NCBI RefSeq assembly: GCF_019236475.1
Contig: NZ_JAFAIX010000012.1
Span: 310,001-374,000 of the forward strand
Reading direction: 5' to 3'
Origin: Chitinophaga sp.
GTDB lineage: Bacteria > Bacteroidota > Bacteroidia > Chitinophagales > Chitinophagaceae
DNA length: 64,000 nucleotides
This document shows, piece by piece, positions 1 through 8,819 of this stretch. Made by a program: the position numbers and the translations under genes. The notes under the pieces are model-generated. The model was not told the origin of the DNA and ran no database searches. It saw only the letters and a list, made by a program, of their open reading frames with translations. The stretch's first letter is position 1, and every line of letters starts with the position of its first letter.

Positions 1-1352
1 TCAGCCAAGTATCTTACGCGAGCTGGTGGAATAATCTGGGATTTAGTAGTGGTAGCCTTTACGCTTTCATGTTCCAGGGAACCAAAGGAAACACCTGATT
101 TTTCGATCACCTTTTCCATCACGCGTTCGAAGAGCAGGTTAATGCCTGCATCATTAAACTGGGATGCGATGGAGCCTACTACTGGCAACTCTTCGTCTTT
201 TGCAGTCCACAGGTTATGGTTGCGTTTATATTGCTTACGCACATCATGGAGGGCATCCAATGCGCCAGCTTTATCGAATTTGTTGATAGCAATCACATCC
301 GCATAATCCAACATATTGATTTTTTCCAACTGTGAAGCGGCACCATATTCTGGCGTCATTACGTAGAGGGAAACATCGCAGTAATCGGTGATAGCGGTAT
401 CGCTTTGGCCGATACCAGAGGTTTCCAGGATGATGAAGTCGAATGCTGCTGTTTTGCAGATGTCGATGGCTTCCTGGATATGTTCACTGATGGCTTTATC
501 AGATTCGCGGGTAGCGAGAGAACGCATGTACGCTCTTGGGTGGTGAATGGCATTCATGCGAATACGATCGCCCAACAATGCACCACCAGTCTTCTTTTTG
601 GACGGGTCCACAGAAATAACTGCAACAGATCTATCTGTAAACCTGTTCAGAAAACGGCGTACCAATTCATCGGTCACACTACTTTTACCAGCGCCACCAG
701 TACCGGTAATACCCAATACAGGGATATTATCTGTATCTGGAGTAGTGGTGATTTGTGCGCCATCTGCCGCCACCGTCACTGCTTTGCGGGTTTTCATGCC
801 GCTCAGCATAGCCACTGGTATATCATTTTCCGCCAGGGAAATAGCTCTGGCGATTATTTTAGGATTCTTGTCTTTCTTCAGTTGGGCAGTATCTTCTCCG
901 CCAGTACCGGCAGGCAATGGCTGTACAGCTACATCACATCTGCTGATCAGGTCTTCGATCATACCTTCCAGTCCCATATGACGGCCATCATCCGGAGAAT
1001 AAAGGCGTGCGATGCCATAGGCATGCAGTTCGTCTAATTCAGTTGGCAGAATGGTTCCACCACCGCCACCGAATATTTTTATATGACCACACCCCTTTTC
1101 TTTCAAGAGGTCGAACATGTATTTGAAGAACTCCACATGCCCGCCCTGGTAGGACGTAACGGCAATACCCTGCGCATCTTCCTGGATGGCACAATCTACA
1201 ATTTCCGCTGCAGAGCGGTTATGCCCCAGGTGAATCACCTCTGCTCCTTTTGCCTGCATTATACGGCGCATAATGTTGATAGCAGCATCATGACCATCGA
1301 ATAAGGCGGCCGCTGTTACTATGCGAACCTTGTTTTTTGGTGTATACGACAT
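1..1352 (-). CDS. icmF: Fused isobutyryl-CoA mutase IcmF, N-terminal 450 residues (runs off the window)
   Basis: Translated from the complement, the frame opens at ATG 1352 (MSYTPKNKVR...) and stays open to the window edge. Residues about 8-140 form a cobalamin-binding domain with DGHDAA at 19-24, where His21 would be the lower axial ligand of B12. A MeaB-like GTPase domain follows, with Walker A GITGTGGAGKSS around 214-225 and an NKFD base-recognition motif. This B12-domain, G-domain order is diagnostic of IcmF, which interconverts isobutyryl-CoA and n-butyryl-CoA and carries its own chaperone GTPase. The substrate-binding TIM barrel should lie beyond base 1, since family members are roughly 1,100 residues. 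Confidence is high for the family; the exact acyl substrate is inferred. Confidence 0.9.
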   Translation of the reverse strand, partial: MSYTPKNKVRIVTAAALFDGHDAAINIMRRIMQAKGAEVIHLGHNRSAAEIVDCAIQEDAQGIAVTSYQGGHVEFFKYMFDLLKEKGCGHIKIFGGGGGTILPTELDELHAYGIARLYSPDDGRHMGLEGMIEDLISRCDVAVQPLPAGTGGEDTAQLKKDKNPKIIARAISLAENDIPVAMLSGMKTRKAVTVAADGAQITTTPDTDNIPVLGITGTGGAGKSSVTDELVRRFLNRFTDRSVAVISVDPSKKKTGGALLGDRIRMNAIHHPRAYMRSLATRESDKAISEHIQEAIDICKTAAFDFIILETSGIGQSDTAITDYCDVSLYVMTPEYGAASQLEKINMLDYADVIAINKFDKAGALDALHDVRKQYKRNHNLWTAKDEELPVVGSIASQFNDAGINLLFERVMEKVIEKSGVSFGSLEHESVKATTTKSQIIPPARVRYLA

Positions 1353-1910
1353 ATAGAATTCTGATTTTACCCACACCGGCTGGTGCGATCTGCAATTTAC
1401 GTTTTCTTTTGCTCGTAAATCGCGTAGGGATGCGGAACCAGACAAACTTTGCCGATTTTTCAGCTATGGAGGGGATGTATAGAAAATCGGTGAAGAAAAG
1501 CCCTGTTTCATTAAATTTTTTTCGGCAAAAAAATTCCCTTGCACGAGCTGTACAAGGGAAATTACATTTTAAAGCACCAGGCAAAAATGCAAAGCGGCCT
1601 TATTGTTTCATAACGTGGAATTATAAAATCAACTATAGAAAAAATTTAATTTGATATTTTTTGTTATTGAAAGCTTAGTAAGACAGATTAATCCTGAATA
1701 ACAAGTCAGATACAAGGTCTTCTACATACTGGTCATTTACTTCGATGCTTATCAATTTTCTCTTTCGGCAAAGGCATCATTCAATAGATGCTTTCAAGGA
1801 TGTGTATATCTTACACAATCTTAATTAAATTTTTGTTAAAAACAAAGTTTTTTAAACCTTTTTTGGAAAATAAAACGGTGATTGGAATAATAAGTGTAAA
1901 AAGAACCTCT
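1353..1910. other. AT-rich intergenic gap upstream of icmF
   Basis: No convincing gene is seen. The gap contains one hairpin (8-bp arms TTCCCTTG at 1534-1541 and CAAGGGAA at 1553-1560, 11-base loop), flanked by an A-run on one side and AT-rich sequence on the other. The open frame at 1337-1654 on the plus strand has no recognisable protein and starts inside icmF. The icmF promoter must lie here on the minus strand, but I could not assign a clear TAnnTTTG box. Confidence 0.5.
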
Positions 1911-1931
1911 AATCCTTTACAGTAAAGGATT
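1911..1931 (-). terminator. Probable intrinsic terminator of the Nudix regulator
   Basis: Perfect 9-bp arms AATCCTTTA (1911-1919) and TAAAGGATT (1923-1931) enclose a 3-base loop. Read on the minus strand, the stem is followed within a few bases by TTCTTTTT. It lies about 76 bases past the stop codon of the Nudix-fold gene. The stem is AT-rich, so it may be weak. Confidence 0.5.
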
Positions 1932-2006
1932 TCAAGGAGTTATATTTTAACAGAAATGGTGAAGAATTAACGATTTGCGAGATAAAAAACTATCAGGGCC
2001 TGATAC

Positions 2007-2717
2007 TTAAAAACCTATGCCCAGATAGCGCTTTTTCCGCTGGTCGTACTTGTCGAAATTGAATTTATACAGCTTAGCCGGACGGTGAGGAACGTCCTCT
2101 TCTTCTTCATTTAAATCCATCAGTAGATCCATCGACAGGAATTTCTTACGGAAATTTCTTCTGTCCAGTTCCACATCCAGGATAGCTTCGTACAGGTTTT
2201 GCAATTCTCGGAGAGAGAATTTCTTAGGCAACAAATTAAAACCTACCGGTTGTACCATCACCTGCTGTTTCAGGCGCTCATGACAGGTATCCAAGATCTG
2301 TTTGTGGTCGAAGGCCATTTCATGCAAATCCTTTATACTGTGCCAGTGGAGCTCATTATTACTCTTCTTTAGCTCTACATGCTCAATATTAACCAGGGAA
2401 TAATAAGCCACCGTAATCACCCTCCCCGCAGGGTGGCGATTAATAGTACCAAAGGTTTGCACCTGCTCCATGTATACATTGTCAAGTCCGGTACGCTCCT
2501 TCAACACCCGGTATGCCGCTTCATCCAACTCCTCTTCCGAGCGCACGATATCGCCCAGCAGCGACCATTTGCCCTTAAATTCCTTCAAGTCGGATTCAAT
2601 CAGTAATACCTTCAGTTCATCATTGTTAAAACCGAATATGACGCAGTCTACAGAGATTGCGACCTTGAAATAATCCTTTATTTCAATAAGATGTGTATTG
2701 ATGTTCTTAGTAGACAT
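2007..2717 (-). CDS. Nudix-domain transcriptional regulator (NrtR-like)
   Basis: About 236 residues: a Nudix domain (starting KVAISVDCVIFGF) followed by a basic C-terminal winged-helix-like region. The Nudix box GDIVRSEEELDEAAYRVLKE is degenerate. It keeps the leading Gly, the Arg and one Glu, but the first catalytic-helix Glu is Val, the last is Arg, and spacing is off by one. That fits the NrtR class, where the Nudix fold senses a ligand such as ADP-ribose instead of hydrolysing it. The open frame extends to 2801, but those 28 residues look unlike the family. I prefer ATG 2717 (MSTKN), with 2726 or 2729 as alternatives. No target operon for NAD or sugar metabolism sits next to it, so the ligand is unknown. 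Confidence 0.75.
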   Translation of the reverse strand: MSTKNINTHLIEIKDYFKVAISVDCVIFGFNNDELKVLLIESDLKEFKGKWSLLGDIVRSEEELDEAAYRVLKERTGLDNVYMEQVQTFGTINRHPAGRVITVAYYSLVNIEHVELKKSNNELHWHSIKDLHEMAFDHKQILDTCHERLKQQVMVQPVGFNLLPKKFSLRELQNLYEAILDVELDRRNFRKKFLSMDLLMDLNEEEEDVPHRPAKLYKFNFDKYDQRKKRYLGIGF

Positions 2718-2897
2718 GGATGACATCATAGCAAACGTGGAATTACAATAAATTTCTGCTTGTTTTGGTTCAATTGACCAAATCAAGCAAAAAAATAGCA
2801 CATTTTTGAAAAAATTGCCAGAATTTTTTAGCCAACCTGACGCATGCTTTCGCCAGGCAAAAAGATAAGTTTATTTTTACGCTTCAGTTTCAAAGTT

Positions 2898-5006
2898 ATG
2901 TACACAAAAGATATTGAAATAACCCTCTCCCAGCTAGCCAAACAGCTACTGGACCATCAGCAGAAAAATTCACTGCTGAGTTCCTCCATTGATGAGACCC
3001 TAGAAGGCCTTCGCCGCGTAATTACGTATAATGATTGGCGTTATTACGTGCAAAGCGATCCTGTACTCAGTGATTATGAGTATGACCAACTATTCGCATG
3101 GCTCAAAAAATTGGAAACAGAACATCCTGACCTCGTCAGCTCCGATAGTCCAACCCAACGTGTGGCCCGTGGCCTCACCAAGGAATTCCCAACCGTGCAG
3201 CACCTCGTGCCGATGCTCAGTTTGGAAAACTCCTACAACGCGGATGACCTGATCGATTGGGATCGTAAGGCCCGCGAAGCATCCGGACTCACTGAAATTG
3301 AATACTGCATCGAACCTAAATTCGATGGCGCCAGTATTTCCCTGATATATGAAGATGATAAACTGACCCGTGGCGCAACCCGTGGAGATGGTGTTGCCGG
3401 TGAAGATATCACTACCAATATCCGCCAGATACGCAGTATTCCCCTCTCCGCTAAGTTTGGACAATACGGCATCCAGACCATCGAGATCCGCGGGGAAGTG
3501 CTCATTAATAAAAATACCTTTAAAGCTTTCAACGAAAAACGCATTGCTGAAAACCTGCCACCACTGGCTAATCCACGCAATGCGGCCTCTGGTTCTCTTC
3601 GCATGGTAGACCCGGCGGAAGTTGCTAAAAGAGGTCTGGAGGCTTTTCTCTACCATATGAGCTATCATACCATGGACGCTGGTAAAACAGAACCAGATGC
3701 ACTGCGTACGCACAGCGGTACCCTGGACCTGTTGTCTACACTAGGTTTCAGGAGTCCTGCCAAAGAGAAAAAAGTGGTAAAAGGCATCCAGGAGGTAATC
3801 GATTACTGTCTCTGGTTCGAAAATGAAAGAGATAACCTCCCCTATGAAATTGATGGGATGGTGATCAAGGTGAATGATTATGCGCTACAAGATAAGCTGG
3901 GCATGACTACGCACCATCCTCGTTGGGCAATCGCCTTCAAATTCAAAGCACGCCAAGCTACCAGTAAGCTCCGCAATGTGGAATTCCAAGTAGGACGCAC
4001 CGGTTCTATCACTCCCGTTGCCAAAATCGATCCTGTGCATATCGGTGGCGTTACGGTAACCTCCATCTCTCTCTTCAATGAAGAAGTGATCCGGGAAAAA
4101 GATCTTAAACTCGGAGACACCGTGTTGGTAGAGAGAGCGGGAGACGTGATTCCCTACATCGTAAAGTCCAATGCTGATCTGCGCGATGGAACCGAACAAG
4201 AAATCGTATTCCCTAGCCACTGCCCAGTGTGCCACGACAAACTGTTTAAACCAGAAGGGGAAAGCGTTTGGCGTTGTATCAATATCAACTGTGAAGCACA
4301 GGTGGTAGAACGCATGATCCACTTTGTGAGCAAAGATGCGATGGATATTAAGAGCTTCGGAGAAAGTAATGTCCGCAAGTTCTATACAATGGGCCTGATG
4401 AAGGATATCCCCGGAATTTACACACTCGATTTTGAAAAAATAGGTACCCTGGAAGGATTTGGTAAGAAGTCGCTCACCAACCTCCAAACGGCCATTGAGC
4501 AATCCAAATCCCAGCCTTTACACCGTTTGATATTTGGCCTTGGTATTAGATATGTTGGGGAGACGACAGCCAAAACGCTGGCCAATGCCGTTTCTCAACT
4601 CATGGATCTGCAACACTTCACAGAAGAGCAAATCCTTGCCTTGGAAGACATTGGGCCTAAAGTGGCAGGCTCTATTCGCCAATTCTTCAGTAACCAGGAC
4701 AATATCCATATGCTTCAAAAGCTGGCTGAATTGGGCATCAACATGGAAAACACCAAAAGCGCCGCTACAGGTACCGGCGAATTGAGTGGCCAAACTTTTT
4801 TATTTACAGGAACCCTGCATAAGCTGAAACGCAGTGAGGCAGAGGAAATGGTGGAACAACATGGCGGTAAAATCCTCAGCGGTGTAAGTAGTAAACTAAA
4901 CTACTTGATTGTAGGGGAAGAAGCCGGCAGTAAACTGGAAAAAGCAAAGAAAATTAATACCATCCGAATTCTCACTGAAGACGAATTCCTGGAGATGATA
5001 AAATAA
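2898..5006 (+). CDS. ligA: NAD-dependent DNA ligase
   Basis: Seals nicks in duplex DNA using NAD+ in replication and repair. The 702-residue protein has the full LigA order: N-terminal Ia domain (DWRYYVQSDPVLSDYEYD), adenylation domain with the nucleotide-accepting Lys near residue 141 in EPKFDG, OB fold, four-Cys zinc finger (CPVCHDK...CININC), helix-hairpin-helix region, and a C-terminal BRCT domain (GQTFLFTGTLHKLKRSEAE). I chose ATG 2898 (MYTKDIEITL). The longer frame from 2844 adds 18 residues with no family match. tadA starts 5 bases downstream, so the two are probably cotranscribed. Confidence 0.95.
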   Translation: MYTKDIEITLSQLAKQLLDHQQKNSLLSSSIDETLEGLRRVITYNDWRYYVQSDPVLSDYEYDQLFAWLKKLETEHPDLVSSDSPTQRVARGLTKEFPTVQHLVPMLSLENSYNADDLIDWDRKAREASGLTEIEYCIEPKFDGASISLIYEDDKLTRGATRGDGVAGEDITTNIRQIRSIPLSAKFGQYGIQTIEIRGEVLINKNTFKAFNEKRIAENLPPLANPRNAASGSLRMVDPAEVAKRGLEAFLYHMSYHTMDAGKTEPDALRTHSGTLDLLSTLGFRSPAKEKKVVKGIQEVIDYCLWFENERDNLPYEIDGMVIKVNDYALQDKLGMTTHHPRWAIAFKFKARQATSKLRNVEFQVGRTGSITPVAKIDPVHIGGVTVTSISLFNEEVIREKDLKLGDTVLVERAGDVIPYIVKSNADLRDGTEQEIVFPSHCPVCHDKLFKPEGESVWRCININCEAQVVERMIHFVSKDAMDIKSFGESNVRKFYTMGLMKDIPGIYTLDFEKIGTLEGFGKKSLTNLQTAIEQSKSQPLHRLIFGLGIRYVGETTAKTLANAVSQLMDLQHFTEEQILALEDIGPKVAGSIRQFFSNQDNIHMLQKLAELGINMENTKSAATGTGELSGQTFLFTGTLHKLKRSEAEEMVEQHGGKILSGVSSKLNYLIVGEEAGSKLEKAKKINTIRILTEDEFLEMIK

Positions 5007-5011
5007 CCGGA

Positions 5012-5452
5012 ATGGACGATTTACATTTCATGAAACAGGCACTGATAGAAGCACGCAAAGCCTTCGATGAAGGGGAAGTGCCTATCGGCGCCGTAGTAGT
5101 GCTGAATAACCGGATTATCGGAAGAGGATATAACCAGGTAGAAAGATTGAATGACTGTACCGCTCACGCGGAGATGATTGCACTCACTTCTGCTTTCAAT
5201 ACACTTAGCAGTAAATACCTGATGGATGCTACCTTATATGTAACGGTAGAACCCTGCCTGATGTGCGCGGGAGCCCTCTACTGGAGCAAAATAGGACGCA
5301 TCGTATATGCGGCACCGGATGATAAAAATAGCTATCGAAGGTCGACGGGAAATACATCTCCCTTCCATCCTAAAACTAAGCTGGAAGAAGGTCCATGTAA
5401 AGAAGAAAGTCTTACGCTCATGAAAACTTTCTTCGAATCCAGAAGAAAATAA
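5012..5452 (+). CDS. tadA: tRNA-adenosine(34) deaminase / nucleoside deaminase
   Basis: 146-residue cytidine-deaminase-fold protein with the zinc signature HAEMIAL near residue 51 and PCLMCAGAL near 81. The HAE glutamate is the proton shuttle; His and two Cys bind zinc. TadA converts A34 to inosine in tRNA-Arg(ACG). Length and motifs fit TadA; a guanine-deaminase-like paralogue cannot be fully excluded. It lies 5 bases after ligA and is followed by a very strong terminator hairpin. Confidence 0.87.
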   Translation: MDDLHFMKQALIEARKAFDEGEVPIGAVVVLNNRIIGRGYNQVERLNDCTAHAEMIALTSAFNTLSSKYLMDATLYVTVEPCLMCAGALYWSKIGRIVYAAPDDKNSYRRSTGNTSPFHPKTKLEEGPCKEESLTLMKTFFESRRK

Positions 5453-5465
5453 CCTTCAAGCTCTC

Positions 5466-5540
5466 CTGCCCTCTGGGCAGGGACAACGCAAAAAGAAAAA
5501 ACGCATTGACGTCTGCGACGTCAATGCGTTTTTTCTTTTT
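5466..5540. repeat. Two-hairpin intergenic element, copy 1
   Basis: First hairpin: CTGCCC 5466-5471 and GGGCAG 5475-5480, followed by GGACAACG and an A-rich linker. Second hairpin: perfect 24-base arms 5490-5513 and 5517-5540 containing the core ATTGACGTC/GACGTCAAT, with loop TGC. The same two-part layout recurs at 11931-12013, 38640-38712 and, reversed, at 34566-34649. It sits between convergent tadA and the SPFH gene. Confidence 0.75.
5490..5540. terminator. Bidirectional intrinsic terminator (tadA / SPFH gene)
   Basis: The 24-bp perfect stem is bounded by an A-run on the left and a T-run on the right (TTTTTTCTTTTTTTT), so it can stop transcription from both sides. The SPFH gene stop codon is only 14 bases beyond the right arm. 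Confidence 0.85.
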
Positions 5541-5553
5541 TTTATACAGTTTC

Positions 5554-6486
5554 TTATTTATGTTCTTCTGTCATCATCAGTTTATTCATGGCCATCATCT
5601 GCTTCATAACTTGTTCCATTCCTTCCGCAGATCCATCCAAGAAAATCACGTTGCCTTTGCCGTTTTCAGCAAAGTTTTTAATGGCTTCTGTCCACATAGA
5701 AAAGAGTATGACAGAGGTATCCAAGTTTGCTTGTTGCATTTCTTTAGCAGCAAGACTCATACCTTTAGCCACTTCTTCACGGAATAAGGCCACACCCATA
5801 CCACGGAGCTGGGCAGCCTGACGCTCTGCTTCTGCGGCGATTTTGATAGCGTTACCTTCTGCTTCCGCAGCTTTGGTTTTAGTGATCAGCAATGCCTGAC
5901 CTTCGTTTTCAGCAGCCGCTTTCAAGTTGTTAGAAGATACTACTTGCGCCATAGATTTCATGATCGCATCATCGAAGGTGATATCGTTCATTTGCAAATC
6001 TTGCAGGTGATATCCCCAGTCCTCCAAGGTTACATCAATCTGTTCTTTTACGTGTTCTGTAATATCCCGACGCAGCCCCAGTACTTCCGACTGTCTTTTG
6101 GTAGCCACAAATCCACGGATAGAGCCCTCAATAGTACGCACCAGCGCCTGCATGAAGCTACGTTCATCCATAAATTTAAACGCCACATTCTTAATGGTTT
6201 CTTCCTGTTGGTTCCATACGGAATATAACAACATGGCTTTGAAATACACATTCGCCTGGTCAATAGTGATCGCCTGGAACTCCAGCTCTACAGATCTGTT
6301 CTGAATAGATACTCTTTTGAATACCTTTTCAATAACGGGAATTTTGAAATTCAATCCAGGATGAAGTATACGGTTATACTTTCCGAAAATGGTGGTAACG
6401 GCAATGGTACCCTGCTGTACGGCCACAAAACATGATAATAGCACTAATAGGATTAATACTACAATTACAATACTTACTACTTGCAT
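5554..6486 (-). CDS. SPFH/Band-7 membrane protein (stomatin/prohibitin-like)
   Basis: 310 residues. One N-terminal transmembrane helix (about 3-24) is followed by an SPFH/Band-7 domain (QQGTIAVTTIFGKYNRILHPGLNFKIP...), then an Ala/Glu-rich amphipathic stretch (KAAAENEGQALLITKTKAAEAEGNAIKIAAEAE, about 190-225) typical of the oligomerising coiled coil, and a Met-rich C-terminus. Such proteins form large cage-like membrane assemblies and often scaffold proteases or lipid microdomains. No NfeD or FtsH partner is adjacent, so its role is unassigned. Confidence 0.85.
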   Translation of the reverse strand: MQVVSIVIVVLILLVLLSCFVAVQQGTIAVTTIFGKYNRILHPGLNFKIPVIEKVFKRVSIQNRSVELEFQAITIDQANVYFKAMLLYSVWNQQEETIKNVAFKFMDERSFMQALVRTIEGSIRGFVATKRQSEVLGLRRDITEHVKEQIDVTLEDWGYHLQDLQMNDITFDDAIMKSMAQVVSSNNLKAAAENEGQALLITKTKAAEAEGNAIKIAAEAERQAAQLRGMGVALFREEVAKGMSLAAKEMQQANLDTSVILFSMWTEAIKNFAENGKGNVIFLDGSAEGMEQVMKQMMAMNKLMMTEEHK

Positions 6487-6661
6487 AACAATTGTGTTTA
6501 GGTAGGGTTATGATCCATAAATATAATAAATAAAACTTACCCGCCAGGATGAGATAAGGGCAGGTGCATAGGGGTTATCAAGAGGGCTGTTTGTGCAAGA
6601 AGACAAACAATGGATGAAACTGAGCTTAAAAACACAACGAATGAAAATTGCAAAAAGCTAG

Positions 6662-6871
6662 TCAGATCCTTTGCTTTCTTCTAAAATATATGAATACATC
6701 GTCTAATTCAATTTGTTTCAATTGATATGCAAGCCGGGTTCTCAGATCCTCTGTTTCATCCTTGATTTTCCTGTACTGATCCTTCAAACTTTCATAACGT
6801 GCTACAATTTCTTCCGACGTAGCAGATTGTTCCAGTTGCAAAATATAGAATGCTCGTTCCTCGGTTATCAT
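6662..6871 (-). CDS. Small helical protein, possibly a degenerate J-like domain
   Basis: A 69-residue frame with two predicted helices: ERAFYILQLEQSATSEEIVARYESLKDQY resembles helices I-II of a DnaJ domain (ILGL...AS.EEI..AY..L), but the HPD motif needed to stimulate DnaK is absent. A charged helix and a basic tail follow. No clear ribosome-binding site precedes it, which is common in Bacteroidota. It stands alone between two minus-strand genes. The gene is plausible because of its helical composition; the J-like assignment is an inference. Confidence 0.5.
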   Translation of the reverse strand: MITEERAFYILQLEQSATSEEIVARYESLKDQYRKIKDETEDLRTRLAYQLKQIELDDVFIYFRRKQRI

Positions 6872-6966
6872 AGTGATAGGGGTGTTTCAGCTAATAATCA
6901 TACTATGATGTTTAAATAACATACATAATATTATTTTACTAAATTAGTGGAGATTCAAAAGCAAGC

Positions 6967-6988
6967 AAATACCCAACCTTGGGTATTT
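6967..6988. terminator. Hairpin in the gap downstream of the PAS-LuxR gene
   Basis: Inverted repeat AAATACCCAA / TTGGGTATTT with a two-base centre. On the plus strand it is followed by a short T-run, yet no plus-strand gene ends here. On the minus strand it lies about 180 bases after the PAS-LuxR stop codon and lacks a good T-run. It could be a terminator or a short palindromic operator. Confidence 0.35.
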
Positions 6989-7166
6989 TTCGATTTTTTT
7001 TAGCAAAGTTTAGCAATAAATATCAGCCACTCGATTTCTTAATCCCTGGTTTTCAGAAATATATAATTTATATTATATTTTTCTTGCAATTGATGCAATT
7101 TTGCACTGCAAAAACGGACAGTTGTTATTTCAGCAAAAACCGATACTATTTTCACCTAATGATTCC

Positions 7167-7868
7167 TTAGAACCCAATTTTCCTGGCAAGGGAAACCAGT
7201 TCAGTACTATTCCTCACTTTTAATTTCAAACGGATATTCTTTCGATGGGTTTCAACAGTATAACGACTAAGGTTCAACGAACTGGCTATCTCTTTATTAT
7301 TCAATCCCCGCACAGCTAGGGCCAACACATCTTTTTCGCGGGCTGTCAGTTTATTTAATAGGCTTTCATTCTGACGACGGAGTATTTCAGAAAGCGCATC
7401 CGCCATTGCGGCATTAGTATCCATCGCACCTGTTAGATCCAGAAAAGCGCAGATAATCTCTACTACTTCTCCCCGCTCGTTCTGTGTAAATGGTACTTCC
7501 AATCCCAACAACCAACGATAGTCCGTTTCTCCGTTCCGCCGAATACGCGCCATTCCTCCAAATTGCTTGCGATTACTCCGAAATGCCTGTTGCGCTACTG
7601 CAGCTAGTTTGAAATCATCCGGATGCATGATGTGACGGAAAAAATCCATTCCCAATCCAACCATCTCGGCGGGGGTATAACCAAATGCTTCCGCCAATCC
7701 CTGATTACACCAGGTTATACTTTTCTTGTTGTTATCATAACTATACAGCATGGCAGGCACATGATGCAAGATACTTTCCAGCCATTGCACGCGATTCTTT
7801 AATTGGTCGTTCTCCTTCTGCAAGGCGGAGAGGGAAAAGTTTTGCCCTAAATCAGAGGCTGTCTGCAT
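7167..7868 (-). CDS. PAS-domain LuxR-type transcriptional regulator
   Basis: About 233 residues. A short N-terminal coiled coil (LQKENDQLKNRVQWLESIL) leads into a PAS domain (residues about 40-150: HVPAMLYSYDNNKKSITWCNQGLAEAFGYTPAEMVG ... MHPDDF) and a C-terminal LuxR/GerE helix-turn-helix (LTAREKDVLALAVRGLNNKEIASSLNLSRYTVETHRKNI). No receiver or kinase domain is present, so this is a one-component sensor-regulator. ATG 7868 (MQTASD) looks better than 7886. Its targets are not evident from neighbours, although sodA is divergently placed 264 bases away. Confidence 0.8.
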   Translation of the reverse strand: MQTASDLGQNFSLSALQKENDQLKNRVQWLESILHHVPAMLYSYDNNKKSITWCNQGLAEAFGYTPAEMVGLGMDFFRHIMHPDDFKLAAVAQQAFRSNRKQFGGMARIRRNGETDYRWLLGLEVPFTQNERGEVVEIICAFLDLTGAMDTNAAMADALSEILRRQNESLLNKLTAREKDVLALAVRGLNNKEIASSLNLSRYTVETHRKNIRLKLKVRNSTELVSLARKIGF

Positions 7869-8054
7869 ACTAAACGTTTTAAACAAACAATAGGTAACTC
7901 ACAACTGCCAGGCATACACGAAAATTGCCTGTTGTTACGTCCTGTTAAACCGAGTACCTGTAAATTTAAAATAAAAAATCATATGTCCAAGCCTATCAAG
8001 CCCCTGGATTAACTAATATATCTATTAAATCAATGTGGCTATCGAAATTCTTAA

Positions 8055-8085
8055 TTGATTTTTAGCCAGATAGGCAGTAAATTTG
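8055..8085 (+). promoter_or_regulatory. Candidate sodA promoter (Bacteroidota type)
   Basis: TTG at 8055-8057, a 20-base spacer and TAAATTTG at 8078-8085 match the Bacteroidota sigma-ABfr consensus TTG/TAnnTTTG. Transcription would start near 8091, leaving a leader of about 40 bases before the sodA ATG at 8132. Confidence 0.55.
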
Positions 8086-8131
8086 GCGACTATCTCTAAA
8101 AAAATATTATAAACCCATAAAAAACAGAATT

Positions 8132-8734
8132 ATGGCATTTACACTTCCGAGCTTACCATACGCCACTGACGCGTTAGAACCACATATCGACAAACTGACA
8201 ATGGAAATTCACCATGGTAAGCACCACCAGGCTTATGTAGACAATCTGAACAAGGCTATCGCCGGTACAGAAAACGAAAACAAATCCCTGGAAGAGCTGG
8301 TTGCTAACGCTGGTAAAATCAGCCCTGCTGTTAGAAACAACGGCGGCGGTCACTGGAACCATAGCTTCTTCTGGACTATCATCGCGCCTAACGCAGGTGG
8401 TCAACCTACCGGTAAAGTAGCAGAAGCTATCAACAGCGCTTTCGGTTCTTTCGATGCCTTTAAAGAAAAATTCAACGCTGCCGGCGCTACACGCTTCGGT
8501 TCCGGTTGGGCATGGCTGATCGTAAAAGATGGCAAACTGGAAGTTATCTCTACTCCAAACCAAGATAACCCACTGATGGATATCGCTGAAGTAAAAGGCA
8601 CTCCTATCCTCGGTGTTGACGTGTGGGAACACGCTTACTACCTGAAATACCAGAACCGCCGCCCAGAATACCTGGCTGCTTTCTGGAACGTGGTTGACTG
8701 GAAAGCGGTTGAAGCACGCTTCGAAAAAGCTTAA
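8132..8734 (+). CDS. sodA: Superoxide dismutase, Mn-type pattern
   Basis: Dismutes superoxide to hydrogen peroxide and oxygen in the cytoplasm. The 200-residue protein has all four metal ligands: His27 (IHHGKHH), His77 (GGHWNHSFFW), Asp163 and His167 (DVWEHAYY). Second-shell residues fit the Mn rather than the Fe type: Gly73 in GGGH and Gln144 in NQDNPLM. No signal peptide. It has its own promoter candidate and terminator, so it is probably monocistronic. The metal preference is inferred from sequence; cambialistic enzymes exist in this phylum. Confidence 0.93.
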   Translation: MAFTLPSLPYATDALEPHIDKLTMEIHHGKHHQAYVDNLNKAIAGTENENKSLEELVANAGKISPAVRNNGGGHWNHSFFWTIIAPNAGGQPTGKVAEAINSAFGSFDAFKEKFNAAGATRFGSGWAWLIVKDGKLEVISTPNQDNPLMDIAEVKGTPILGVDVWEHAYYLKYQNRRPEYLAAFWNVVDWKAVEARFEKA

Positions 8735-8749
8735 TCTCCTTTTCCAAAT

Positions 8750-8784
8750 AAAAATCCTCCTGGTATTCCACCCGGAGGATTTTT
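8750..8784 (+). terminator. Intrinsic terminator of sodA
   Basis: Arms AAAAATCCTCC (8750-8760) and GGAGGATTTTT (8774-8784), then a continuing T-rich tract. It starts 15 bases after the sodA stop. Confidence 0.8.
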
Positions 8785-8819
8785 TTATTTTATCTTGAGC
8801 TTCCAGACAAATCCTTTTC

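Noticed and set aside
405..1037. 210-codon plus-strand frame at the window start
   Set aside because: Antisense to the B12-binding and GTPase domains of icmF, which are unmistakable on the minus strand.
1337..1654. 105-codon plus-strand frame in the icmF upstream gap
   Set aside because: Starts inside icmF on the other strand and has no recognisable features; crosses a hairpin.
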